Positions 1-6,161 of a stretch of 6,182 nt of DNA are shown in pieces. The notes beneath the pieces were generated by a model. It had not been told where the DNA came from. It searched no databases and worked only from the letters and a program-made list of their open reading frames with translations. A program made the position numbers and the translations under genes. Source of the DNA: Paracoccaceae bacterium (GTDB taxonomy: Bacteria > Pseudomonadota > Alphaproteobacteria > Rhodobacterales > Rhodobacteraceae); NCBI GenBank assembly GCA_006227805.1, contig SBFT01000110.1, positions 1 to 6,182 on the forward strand. The letters are read 5' to 3'. Every line of letters starts with the position of its first letter. Positions within the stretch are counted from its first letter, which is position 1.

Positions 1-594
1 GACCGGGCGCACGGCACCTGCCAGTTGCGCCACGATGGCATCGATCGCGGATTGGGTCGCGTCGGTTTCGGCGCCCGGTTCCGGTCCGGGTTCGATGCCG
101 GGCCCGGGACTGGCCGCGGCCATCGCCTCGGGCTCTTCGACCGCCAGCGGAGGCTGGGGCCCGTCGCCGGGGACAGCGGCGGCCGGAGCGACCGTTGCGG
201 TGTCGTCGCGCGCCACGGGCCGGATCATTTGCGCGACGGGCTGGTCTTCCTCGGCCAGTTCGACCGGGCGCGGCGCCAGGACCAGCCGGTCGGGGGGCGC
301 CTCGGCGGTGCCGATGGCGGCGACCGCGTTCACCGCCAGACCCTGGTGGTCGGCATCGTCGCCGCCGGGGTTTTCCGGCTGCACCCGCATCGGGCCCTCG
401 ATCGCGCGCACCACCGGGATGCCGCTGACATCGCGCATCAGGAGCTTGTATCCCCAGACGCCCACACCCACCAGCAGGGCCAGCGAAACCGCCGCGCCCA
501 TGAGGTTCGTCGCCGCCTTCAGGTTGCCGCCCAACCCCGCCGGTTCCTCGGGGTCGCGATCGGCCACGGGTCGTGTGCCGTAGATCTCTGCCAT
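1..594 (-). CDS. SPOR-domain-type inner-membrane protein, N-terminal part (C-terminus outside window)
   Basis: The reading frame is open from an ATG at 594 to the left edge, giving 198 residues with no stop. The protein starts MAEIYGTRPVADRDPEEP. One hydrophobic segment at about residues 30-54 (NLMGAAVSLALLVGVGVWGY) has few charges before it and is followed by K/R, so it looks like a signal anchor. After it comes a long Pro/Ala/Glu-rich, low-complexity stretch (about 70-180) with repeated PGP/EPGPEPG pieces, typical of an extended periplasmic linker. A GAGG Shine-Dalgarno at 600-603, five bases before the ATG, supports this start. Bitopic architecture plus position just after argS matches the SPOR-domain protein found there in Rhodobacterales. 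SPOR domains bind glycan strands stripped of stem peptides at the division septum. The SPOR domain itself would lie beyond the edge and is not seen, so the family name is inferred from anchor, linker and context. TonB-like or generic anchored proteins are alternatives. Confidence 0.8.
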   Translation of the reverse strand, partial: MAEIYGTRPVADRDPEEPAGLGGNLKAATNLMGAAVSLALLVGVGVWGYKLLMRDVSGIPVVRAIEGPMRVQPENPGGDDADHQGLAVNAVAAIGTAEAPPDRLVLAPRPVELAEEDQPVAQMIRPVARDDTATVAPAAAVPGDGPQPPLAVEEPEAMAAASPGPGIEPGPEPGAETDATQSAIDAIVAQLAGAVRPV

Positions 595-599
595 GTCCG

Positions 600-603
600 C
601 CTC
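600..603 (-). promoter_or_regulatory. Shine-Dalgarno for the SPOR-type gene
   Basis: Reading the minus strand, GAGG stands five bases before the ATG at 594. It fixes the start of the gene that runs off the left edge, and it suggests independent ribosome entry rather than coupling to argS, whose stop is 88 bases upstream. Confidence 0.65.
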
Positions 604-613
604 ACTGCCCGAT

Positions 614-631
614 CCGGGCCTTGCGGCCAGG
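614..631 (-). other. Small GCAA-tetraloop hairpin in the argS to SPOR gap
   Basis: On the minus strand, GGCC-GCAA-GGCC forms a four-bp stem closed by a GNRA tetraloop, extended by two more C-G pairs across one U-C mismatch. It lies in the 88-base gap between argS and the SPOR-type gene, about 20 bases before that gene's start. There is no following T-tract, so it is not a classical terminator. It may be an mRNA stability or processing element, or chance in GC-rich DNA. Confidence 0.25.
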
Positions 632-682
632 TCAGGGTTCTTGGGTCTGCCTCATCCGCCGGTATGCGCAGGGCTTGTTGCC

Positions 683-2425
683 CTACATCTCGTTGACCGG
701 AGTGACGCCAAGAATACCAAGACCTGCGGAAATCACAACGGAAACAGCCCGCGCAAGGGCGATTTTCGCCTGTGAGGTGGCCGCATCGCCCTCCTGGATG
801 AACCGCAGGGCAGGTTCGTCGTTGCCCCGGTTCCAGAGCGCGTGGAAATCGCCCGCCAGTTCGTAGAGATAGAAGGCGATGCGGTGGGGTTCGTTGCCGC
901 GCGCGGCGATCTCGACGAGGCGCGGCCATTCGGCGAGCTTGCGCGCGACCGCCAGTTCGGCCGGGTGCGTCATGCCCGAGAGGTCCGCCGCCCGCAGCGT
1001 TGCGTCATCGACCGCGATGCCCGCCTCGGCCGCGCGGCGCAACACGCTCATGACCCGCGCATGGGCGTACTGGACATAGAAGACCGGGTTCTCGCGGCTC
1101 TGTTCCAGCACCTTGTCGAAGTCGAAATCCAGCGTCGCGTCGTTCTTGCGGGTCAGCATGACGAAGCGCGTCACGTCGGTGCCCACCTGCTCGACCACGT
1201 CGCGCAGGGTGACGAAGTTGCCCGCGCGTTTCGACATCTTGAAGGGTTCGCCGTTCTTCCACAGCTTGACCAGTTGCATCAGCTTGATGTCGAGGGACAC
1301 GCGCCCCCCCGACAGCGCCGACACGGCCGCCTTCATCCGCTTGACATAGCCCCCGTGATCGGCGCCGAAGATGTCGATCAGCATGTCGAAGCCGCGCTGC
1401 ACCTTGTCGTAGTGATAGGCGATGTCGGGCGCGAAATAGGTCCAGCTGCCGTCGGATTTCTTCACCGGGCGGTCGACGTCGTCGCCATGCGCGGTCGAGC
1501 GGAACAGCGTCTGTTCGCGCGGCTCCCAGTCCTCGGGGGTCTTGCCCTTTGGGGGCTCGAGCACGCCTTCGTAGATCAGCCCCTTCGAGGCGAGATCGGC
1601 CAGCGCCGCCTCGATCTTGCCGGTGCCGTAGAGCGATTTCTCGGAATAGAAGACATCCATCTCCACGCCCAGCGTGGCGAGGTCCGCGCGGATCAGCTCC
1701 ATCATCGCGTCGGTGGCGAAATCGCGGATGGGCTCCAGCCACTCGGTCTCGGGGGCGTTCAGCCAGCGGTCGCCCACCTTGGCCTTCAGCGCCTCGCCCA
1801 CGTCGATCAGGTAGTCGCCGGGATAGCTGCCGTCGGGCCAGTCGACGGACAGATCGTGCGCCTCGAGATAGCGCATGTAGACCGACCGGGCCAGCACATC
1901 GACCTGGGCGCCGCCGTCGTTGATGTAATATTCGCGCGTGACGTCATAGCCCGCGTAGGCCAGAAGGCTGGCCAGCGCGTCGCCGAAGACCGCGCCCCGG
2001 GTATGGCCCACATGCAGGGGGCCGGTGGGGTTGGCGCTGACATATTCGACGTTCACGCGCAGGCCCGCGCCCATCTGCGAGCGCCCGAAATCCGCACCGT
2101 CCGACAGCACCCGGCCCAGCACGCCCTGCCAGACGCCATCGGCCAGGCGCAGGTTGATGAAGCCCGGGCCCGCGACCTCGGCCGAGGCGATGCGGGGATC
2201 GGCGGCCAGGCGCCGGGCCAGGTCCTCGGCGATGTCGCGCGGCCTGGCCTTCGCGGGGCCCGCCAGCACCATCGCGGCATTGGTCGCCATGTCGCCATGC
2301 GCGGCGTCGCGCGGCGGCTCGACCGCCACATTGGCGGTGTCGAGACCCGGCGGCAGCGCACCCGCCGCCTGCATCTGGCCCAGCGCGTCGATCACGAGCA
2401 CGCGGATATCGGCGAATAGGTTCAT
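683..2425 (-). CDS. argS: Arginyl-tRNA synthetase
   Basis: Cytoplasmic class I aminoacyl-tRNA synthetase that charges tRNA-Arg with arginine using ATP. The protein has 580 residues, close to the usual ~577 for bacterial ArgS. Residues 1-95 fit the N-terminal Add-1 domain that recognises the tRNA elbow. The ATP-binding HIGH motif appears as HVGH at 138-141 within [20 protein letters not shown]. The second signature is KMSKR at 396-400, an explicit KMSKS-type motif that some ArgS lack. The class I core also shows YFAPDIAYH near 330-338 and GADHGGY near 354-360. From about 445 the [13 protein letters not shown] segment opens the helical DALR anticodon-binding domain, which continues to the C-terminus. 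The segment around 290-325 ([18 protein letters not shown]) is familiar from alphaproteobacterial ArgS. The ATG at 2425 has AGGA eight bases upstream. It sits 51 bases after dgt and 88 before the SPOR-type gene, so co-transcription is likely. The frame is intact, with all key motifs present. Confidence 0.98.
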   Translation of the reverse strand: MNLFADIRVLVIDALGQMQAAGALPPGLDTANVAVEPPRDAAHGDMATNAAMVLAGPAKARPRDIAEDLARRLAADPRIASAEVAGPGFINLRLADGVWQGVLGRVLSDGADFGRSQMGAGLRVNVEYVSANPTGPLHVGHTRGAVFGDALASLLAYAGYDVTREYYINDGGAQVDVLARSVYMRYLEAHDLSVDWPDGSYPGDYLIDVGEALKAKVGDRWLNAPETEWLEPIRDFATDAMMELIRADLATLGVEMDVFYSEKSLYGTGKIEAALADLASKGLIYEGVLEPPKGKTPEDWEPREQTLFRSTAHGDDVDRPVKKSDGSWTYFAPDIAYHYDKVQRGFDMLIDIFGADHGGYVKRMKAAVSALSGGRVSLDIKLMQLVKLWKNGEPFKMSKRAGNFVTLRDVVEQVGTDVTRFVMLTRKNDATLDFDFDKVLEQSRENPVFYVQYAHARVMSVLRRAAEAGIAVDDATLRAADLSGMTHPAELAVARKLAEWPRLVEIAARGNEPHRIAFYLYELAGDFHALWNRGNDEPALRFIQEGDAATSQAKIALARAVSVVISAGLGILGVTPVNEM

Positions 2426-2476
2426 CGGAGCAATCCTGATCTGAATGGGCGGGGTTTAGCAGCCTTGGAAGCCACG

Positions 2477-3661
2477 TCAACGGCCAACCGGGGGCGCCCC
2501 CCCGATCAGCCTTGCATGTTCCTGAAGCGCGAAGCGGTCCGTCATCCCCGAGATGTAGTCGCAGACGATCCGGGCCAGCGCGGTCTCGCCTTCCGCCTCG
2601 TCCACGTCCTTGCGCCATTGCTTCGGCAGTTCCAGCGGATGGGACAGGAAGAACGGAAAGAGGTCATGGACCACGTCCGTCACCTTCGCGCGCATCTCGA
2701 CCACGCTGGGCGCGCGGTACATGCGCTCGAAGAGGAAGGCGCGGATCACCTTCAGATCCTCGAACAGCGGATCGGAAAACCGGATCACGCCGCGCCCGGC
2801 ATTGCGGATGTCGGCGGGGCTGCGGGCGTCGATCTCGGCCAGTCGTGCGCGGGCGAAGGCGATCACGTCCTCGACCAGGATACCGAAGAAGCGGCGCAGC
2901 GCCTCGTGCCGGCGCCGGTAATAGTTGAGGCCGGGATAGAGGCGGTCGACCTCGGCGAAACAGGCGTGCAGGATCGGCAGTTCGGCCAGTTCGTCGGTCG
3001 AGAACAACTCGGCCCGCAACCCGTCATGCAGATCGTGGTGGTTGTAGGCGATGTCGTCCGCGATCGCCGCGACCTGCGCCTCGGCGCTGGCATAGGTGTC
3101 GAGTTCCAGGTCATGCCGCGCGGTATAGGCGGCCAGCGCCCAGGGGATGTCGCCCGTCACAGGTCCATCGCCCCGGAGGGGCGTCACGGGACCATTGTGC
3201 TTGGCGATGCCTTCCAGCGTCTCCCAGGTCAGGTTCAGGCCGTCGAAACTGGCGTAATGGCGTTCCAGATGGGTGACGATGCGGATCGCCTGCGCGTTGT
3301 GGTCGAAGCCGCCATGGGGCGCCATCAGTTCCTGCAGCGCATCCTCGCCGGTATGGCCGAAGGGCGGATGACCCAGGTCATGGGCCAGCGCCACGGCCTC
3401 GGTCAACTCGCCGTTCAGGCCCAGCGTGCCGGAAATCGTGCGCGCCACCTGCGCCACCTCGATCGAATGGGTGAGGCGCGTGCGATAGTAGTCGCCCTCG
3501 TGCTCGATGAAGACCTGCGTCTTGTGCTTGAGGCGGCGGAAGGCGCTGGAATGGATGATGCGGTCGCGGTCCCGCTGAAAGCAGGAGCGAAAGCTCGATT
3601 CCTCCTCATGCACAAGCCGTCCCCTGCTGTGCGCCGGATCGCAGGCATAGGCCGCGCGCAT
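2477..3661 (-). CDS. dgt: Deoxyguanosinetriphosphate triphosphohydrolase-like protein (dNTPase)
   Basis: HD-superfamily enzyme that hydrolyses dNTPs to deoxynucleoside and tripolyphosphate, adjusting dNTP pools in the cytoplasm. The 394-residue protein has the metal-binding HD signature in order: H65 in RTRLTHSIEVAQVART, H94-D95 in ALAHDLGHPPFGHTGE, and the distal Asp at about 202-203 in AAIADDIAYNHHD. Upstream, RDRDRIIHSSAFRRLKHKTQVF (about 31-51) is the conserved N-terminal stretch of Dgt-like proteins. Length and motifs fit the shorter type-2 dGTPase-like group common in alphaproteobacteria rather than the ~505-residue E. coli Dgt, so preference for dGTP is not assured. The ATG at 3661 is chosen over the adjacent GTG at 3664, because GGAG lies five bases before the ATG but only two before the GTG. 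It is the first gene of the probable dgt-argS-SPOR operon and is divergent from the iron-sulfur carrier gene. A run of seven G lies near the 3' end (2497-2503). Confidence 0.95.
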   Translation of the reverse strand: MRAAYACDPAHSRGRLVHEEESSFRSCFQRDRDRIIHSSAFRRLKHKTQVFIEHEGDYYRTRLTHSIEVAQVARTISGTLGLNGELTEAVALAHDLGHPPFGHTGEDALQELMAPHGGFDHNAQAIRIVTHLERHYASFDGLNLTWETLEGIAKHNGPVTPLRGDGPVTGDIPWALAAYTARHDLELDTYASAEAQVAAIADDIAYNHHDLHDGLRAELFSTDELAELPILHACFAEVDRLYPGLNYYRRRHEALRRFFGILVEDVIAFARARLAEIDARSPADIRNAGRGVIRFSDPLFEDLKVIRAFLFERMYRAPSVVEMRAKVTDVVHDLFPFFLSHPLELPKQWRKDVDEAEGETALARIVCDYISGMTDRFALQEHARLIGGAPPVGR

Positions 3662-3666
3662 CACCG

Positions 3667-3671
3667 CTCCC
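3667..3671 (-). promoter_or_regulatory. Shine-Dalgarno deciding the dgt start
   Basis: GGGAG on the minus strand ends five bases before the ATG at 3661. The in-frame GTG directly upstream (3664) would leave a two-base spacer, so ATG is the better start. Confidence 0.7.
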
Positions 3672-3675
3672 GTCC

Positions 3676-3704
3676 TTGAGTTGGGTCCCCAGGCCTTCTA
3701 TATT
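3676..3704 (+). promoter_or_regulatory. Sigma-70-like promoter for the iron-sulfur carrier gene
   Basis: TTGAGT (3676-3681) and TATATT (3699-3704) are separated by exactly 17 bases. They match the consensus at four of six and five of six positions. Transcription would start near 3711, giving a leader of about 30 bases before the ATG at 3740. This placement puts the upstream in-frame TTG/ATG codons (3704-3709) before the predicted transcript start, so it also supports the shorter protein. The -35 box lies inside the 5' leader of the divergent dgt gene. The call rests on sequence match only. Confidence 0.6.
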
Positions 3705-3724
3705 TGATGGCAGGACGAATTGAA
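3697..3724 (-). promoter_or_regulatory. Possible divergent promoter for dgt, overlapping the opposite -10 box
   Basis: On the minus strand, TATAGA (3697-3702, four of six to consensus) is preceded by TTCAAT (3719-3724, three of six) with a 16-base spacer. A start near 3690 would give dgt a leader of about 29 bases. The -10 box occupies the same AT-rich island as the plus-strand -10. The match is weak and is offered mainly because dgt needs a promoter in this short region. Confidence 0.3.
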
Positions 3725-3739
3725 ACCAGCGGTGTCGCC

Positions 3740-4063
3740 ATGAACCTGCCCCCGAAAGTGACCGAACGCGCCTTTGCCCGGCTGGCCGAAATCGGCGCGG
3801 CGGACCAGGGACAGGCGCTGCGGGTGGCGGTCGAGGGGGGCGGATGTTCCGGCTTCCAGTACGAGATCGCCCTGGACGCGCCCAGGCCCGATGACCTGGT
3901 TCTGGAAGGCGCGGGCCAGAAGGTGGTGGTGGACGCGGTGTCCCTGCCCTTCCTGGAAAACGCGGTGATCGATTTCAGCGACGAGTTGATCGGCGCGCGC
4001 TTCGTCATCGACAACCCCAACGCCACCAGCTCCTGCGGCTGCGGGACGTCGTTCTCGATCTGA
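3740..4063 (+). CDS. erpA: A-type iron-sulfur cluster carrier (ErpA/HesB/IscA family)
   Basis: Small cytoplasmic carrier that receives an Fe-S cluster from the assembly scaffold and passes it to apo-enzymes. The 107-residue protein has the three cluster-binding cysteines of the family in the expected spacing: C36 in EGGGCSGFQYE, then C99 and C101 in NPNATSSCGCGTSF at the C-terminus. The whole chain is a single HesB-like domain with no extension. The start is the ATG at 3740 (MNLPPKVTERAF). An in-frame ATG at 3707 would add 11 residues unlike the family and lies ahead of the predicted transcript start. No strong Shine-Dalgarno is visible before 3740. It is transcribed alone, divergent from dgt and convergent with the transporter gene 13 bases downstream. 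ErpA versus IscA or another A-type paralogue cannot be settled by motif alone, so the family is certain and the symbol less so. Confidence 0.9.
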   Translation: MNLPPKVTERAFARLAEIGAADQGQALRVAVEGGGCSGFQYEIALDAPRPDDLVLEGAGQKVVVDAVSLPFLENAVIDFSDELIGARFVIDNPNATSSCGCGTSFSI

Positions 4064-4076
4064 CGGGATCGCGGCC

Positions 4077-5009
4077 TCAGGGATCGGTCTGCAGGTCCGA
4101 GGGTCCGGAGGCCTTTTCCCCGGCCAGTCCGGGCAGCATCTGGTCCCAGACCATGAACACCCCCGAGGCCACGATGATCGCAGCACCCAGGATCGTCGTG
4201 GCGGCGGGCCATTCCCCGAAGACCCAGGCCCCCAGCGCCACCATCCAGACGAACTGGACGTTCAGAAGCGGCACGACCACATAGGCCGCCATCTGGCGCA
4301 AGGCCAGCACGACCAGCCAGCGCGCCAGGAACAGAAGGCCCGCATAGGCCAGCACCCAGCCCAGGTCGGCCATGGTCATCGGGCGCCAGAAGAAGGGCAG
4401 CGCCAGCGCCATGGCCAGCCCCAGCGCCAGGTTGGGATAGAAGACCTGGGCCAGCGTATTCTGTTCGAACCGCGCAATGAACCGCGCCAGCACCAGCGAA
4501 AAGGTGCCCGCGACCGCGCCCAGGAGGGCCCAGACATGGCCCGCGCCGACCGCCTGCAGCCCGGCGGGAAACAGGCACAACATGCCCACGAAACCCGCCG
4601 CCAGCGCGATCCAGGCGGCGGGCCGGACCTGTTCGCCCAGGATCGGGCCCGACATCAGCCCCGCCAGGATGGGCATCAGCCCGATGAAGACGAAGACCTG
4701 CGCCAGGGGCAGCATGTGCAGGGCGTTGAAGAAGCCGATCGTGGCGGCGATGGTGGCAAGCGAACGCAGCCCCATCGCGCGGGGACAGGTCGTGGCCAGC
4801 CTTTCGCGCGGCATACCCCGAAGCGACGCCGCCGCAACGCAGATCGCCACGACGATCAGGCCCGAGATGGCGTAGAGTTGCGGCGCGTCGAAGGTGGCGG
4901 CGATCATCTTCGTGATCGCATCCGCCCCTGACAGGACACCGGTGTAGAGGACGACGAGGCCCACCCCCAGCAGCACGCCCGAACCGCGGGCAAAAGGCAC
5001 AGCACTCAT
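4077..5009 (-). CDS. EamA/DMT-superfamily membrane transporter
   Basis: Inner-membrane protein of the drug/metabolite transporter superfamily. These are usually exporters of amino acids, nucleobases, metabolites or drugs; the substrate here is unknown. The 310-residue protein has ten hydrophobic segments, at roughly 10-28, 43-62, 81-99, 101-121, 130-148, 157-177, 186-206, 214-236, 240-262 and 268-288. The two EamA halves are visible as an internal duplication: the first ends GEQVRPAAWIALAAGFVGML (125-144), the second GEWPAATTILGAAIIVASGV (265-284). The C-terminal tail (GEKASGPSDLQTDP) is soluble. The ATG at 5009 overlaps the preceding gene's TGA in the four bases ATGA, so translation is likely coupled to the unknown protein upstream and the two may serve one process. 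The 3' end faces the iron-sulfur carrier gene 13 bases away. I see no recognisable terminator in that gap. Confidence 0.92.
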   Translation of the reverse strand: MSAVPFARGSGVLLGVGLVVLYTGVLSGADAITKMIAATFDAPQLYAISGLIVVAICVAAASLRGMPRERLATTCPRAMGLRSLATIAATIGFFNALHMLPLAQVFVFIGLMPILAGLMSGPILGEQVRPAAWIALAAGFVGMLCLFPAGLQAVGAGHVWALLGAVAGTFSLVLARFIARFEQNTLAQVFYPNLALGLAMALALPFFWRPMTMADLGWVLAYAGLLFLARWLVVLALRQMAAYVVVPLLNVQFVWMVALGAWVFGEWPAATTILGAAIIVASGVFMVWDQMLPGLAGEKASGPSDLQTDP

Positions 5010-6097
5010 ACAGCCGCCTCCTTGATGGGCTCACCATGACACACTGCGCGAGCAAAGTCATGGAAAAACACGTCAAAGTTGCCAACGCTGTCGGCGGCCT
5101 GCATCAGGATGCTGCAGCCGGGGCCGTCCAGCGCCTCGCACAGGCTGGGGCGCATGGCGCTCCAGTCGCCGCTGCGCATCGGGCCCATGCGGTAGATCAC
5201 GTCGGAGATCGCGCGCAGCGGCCCCGCGAACGAGGCGCGTCGCGTGAAACCGGCGCGGCCCGCCTCGGGCGCCTCGGGGAAGGCCTCGCGCCCCCGGACC
5301 GCAAGATACCAGTTGGTCACCAGATAGTCGTGATACGCGTCCTGGACCGAGACGTGGTCCCCCGTCTCGATCCGGAAGTCCCGTGCGAAGCGGTCCAGCC
5401 AGTCTTCCCAGGGACGGGGCGGCGTCTGCCCGGCAAAGCGCAGCGCCACGCAGATCTCGGCCAGGAGGTCGGCGTTCTGATCGAGGAAGGCCAGAACCCC
5501 TGCGAAGGTCAGGCTGGTGATCGCCTCGGGCGCCAGCCCCGGATCGCGCCGCCCGTATTCCGAGAGGTAGAAGACGACATGCGTCAGTTCATAGGCCGCC
5601 TTCTTGTTGGGCAGGGCGAAGGTGGCGGTCCGCCCGACAAAGCGGCGCAGCCGGTCGTCGAGCCCCGTGTCCCAGGCCAGTTCGTCCTGGCCGCGCCGCG
5701 CCATCAGGCGGCGCGCCTCGGCGCGTTGCAGATCCGAGAGTTCGGCCTCGGCCAGGCCCTGGCGCGCGGCGGTCTCGACCATGCGCGCCCCGATGTCGCC
5801 CGGCATTCCCAGATCCTCGAGGTCGAGCGTGATCGACAGCAGGAAGCGGTAATACTGGGGAAAGAAGGTCAGGCGCTCGCACGCATGGTCATAGAAGCCC
5901 AGATAAGCGTCGAGCGCGGCGCCGGGCAGGCGCAAGCCGCCGGTTTCGCAGATGTTGAGGTATTCGGCGTTTTCCTTCAGCCAGAAGACGTCGTCCCCGA
6001 AGCGGCGTTCCGAAGCGAAGCATTCCGCCAGCGCCGTCAGTCGCTGGGCGCGGTCCCGGTTCCGCGCGGGCAGGGTCAGTTGGATGATGTTCGACAT
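5006..6097 (-). CDS. Uncharacterised alpha-helical protein with ELTHVVFYLSEYG motif
   Basis: I cannot assign a function. The protein is 363 residues, with no signal peptide or membrane span, and appears soluble and largely helical. The most conserved-looking stretch is ALPNKKAAYELTHVVFYLSE followed by YGRR (161-184), with H173 in an ELTH context. Others are FFPQYYRFLLSITLDLEDLG (78-97), LLAEICVALRFAG (211-223) and YHDYLVTNWYLAVRG (255-269). The TH-x-x-FY-L-x-[ED]-[FY]-G pattern reminds me of bacterial families catalogued only as domains of unknown function (possibly DUF6902 or DUF6895); this is memory, not a search. Seven cysteines are scattered without a metal-binding CxxC. The ATG at 6097 is preferred, with AAGGG nine bases upstream. 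An in-frame ATG at 6157 would add 20 Pro/Arg-rich residues encoded by a hairpin and has no ribosome site. The stop overlaps the transporter start (ATGA). A gene ending TTSC precedes it by 64 bases. Confidence 0.85.
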   Translation of the reverse strand: MSNIIQLTLPARNRDRAQRLTALAECFASERRFGDDVFWLKENAEYLNICETGGLRLPGAALDAYLGFYDHACERLTFFPQYYRFLLSITLDLEDLGMPGDIGARMVETAARQGLAEAELSDLQRAEARRLMARRGQDELAWDTGLDDRLRRFVGRTATFALPNKKAAYELTHVVFYLSEYGRRDPGLAPEAITSLTFAGVLAFLDQNADLLAEICVALRFAGQTPPRPWEDWLDRFARDFRIETGDHVSVQDAYHDYLVTNWYLAVRGREAFPEAPEAGRAGFTRRASFAGPLRAISDVIYRMGPMRSGDWSAMRPSLCEALDGPGCSILMQAADSVGNFDVFFHDFARAVCHGEPIKEAAV

Positions 6098-6105
6098 CTG
6101 CGTTG

Positions 6106-6110
6106 GCCCT
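6106..6110 (-). promoter_or_regulatory. Ribosome-binding site deciding the start of the unknown protein
   Basis: On the minus strand a purine run (AAAGGG) ends about nine bases before the ATG at 6097. The alternative in-frame ATG at 6157 is preceded by GCTGAGCGC, which has no Shine-Dalgarno character. This favours the 363-residue form. Confidence 0.5.
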
Positions 6111-6128
6111 TTGTCCGGAATGGGGATG

Positions 6129-6155
6129 GGCCGGCGGCAGGGGACGCCGCCGGCC
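6129..6155 (-). terminator. Perfect GC stem-loop directly after the upstream stop codon (attenuator or processing hairpin)
   Basis: The arms GGCCGGCGGC and GCCGCCGGCC (6129-6138 and 6146-6155) pair perfectly over ten bases around a seven-base loop. The hairpin begins six bases after the TGA at 6162-6164. No T-tract follows on the minus strand, so it is not a standard intrinsic terminator. Its place between a gene's stop and the next gene's ribosome site suits a partial terminator or an mRNA 3'-end stabiliser that lets the first gene be expressed more than those after it. The hairpin is seen directly; the role is inferred. Confidence 0.6.
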
Positions 6156-6161
6156 ATGCGC

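Noticed and set aside
25..696. Plus-strand frames over the left edge (223 and 182 codons)
   Set aside because: The minus-strand frame from 594 to the edge has a clear membrane anchor, linker and ribosome site. It is open at the edge, which is why it is easy to miss.
842..2419. 525-codon open frame on the plus strand opposite argS
   Set aside because: It lies fully within argS, lacks any recognisable domain, and is His/Arg/Ala/Gly-rich, as expected from the complement of a GC-rich gene. ArgS has every family motif.
2465..3679. 404-codon open frame on the plus strand opposite dgt
   Set aside because: It mirrors dgt almost end to end with no family features; it is an antisense shadow produced by third-position GC bias.
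3704..3739. Longer start (TTG 3704 or ATG 3707) for the iron-sulfur carrier
   Set aside because: The added residues (MMAGRIETSGVA) are outside the usual 107-residue form, and these codons lie at or before the predicted transcription start.
4064..4130. Bidirectional terminator between the iron-sulfur carrier and transporter genes
   Set aside because: The 13-base gap has no stem with a T-tract. Short GGCC/CCGG self-complements inside the transporter's 3' end, near a TTTT at about 4113-4116, do not form a convincing terminator.
3661..5085. 474-codon minus-strand frame crossing the transporter and iron-sulfur carrier genes
   Set aside because: It overlaps two well-supported genes in another frame or strand, and its translation is low-complexity Arg/Gly/Ala/Pro-rich.
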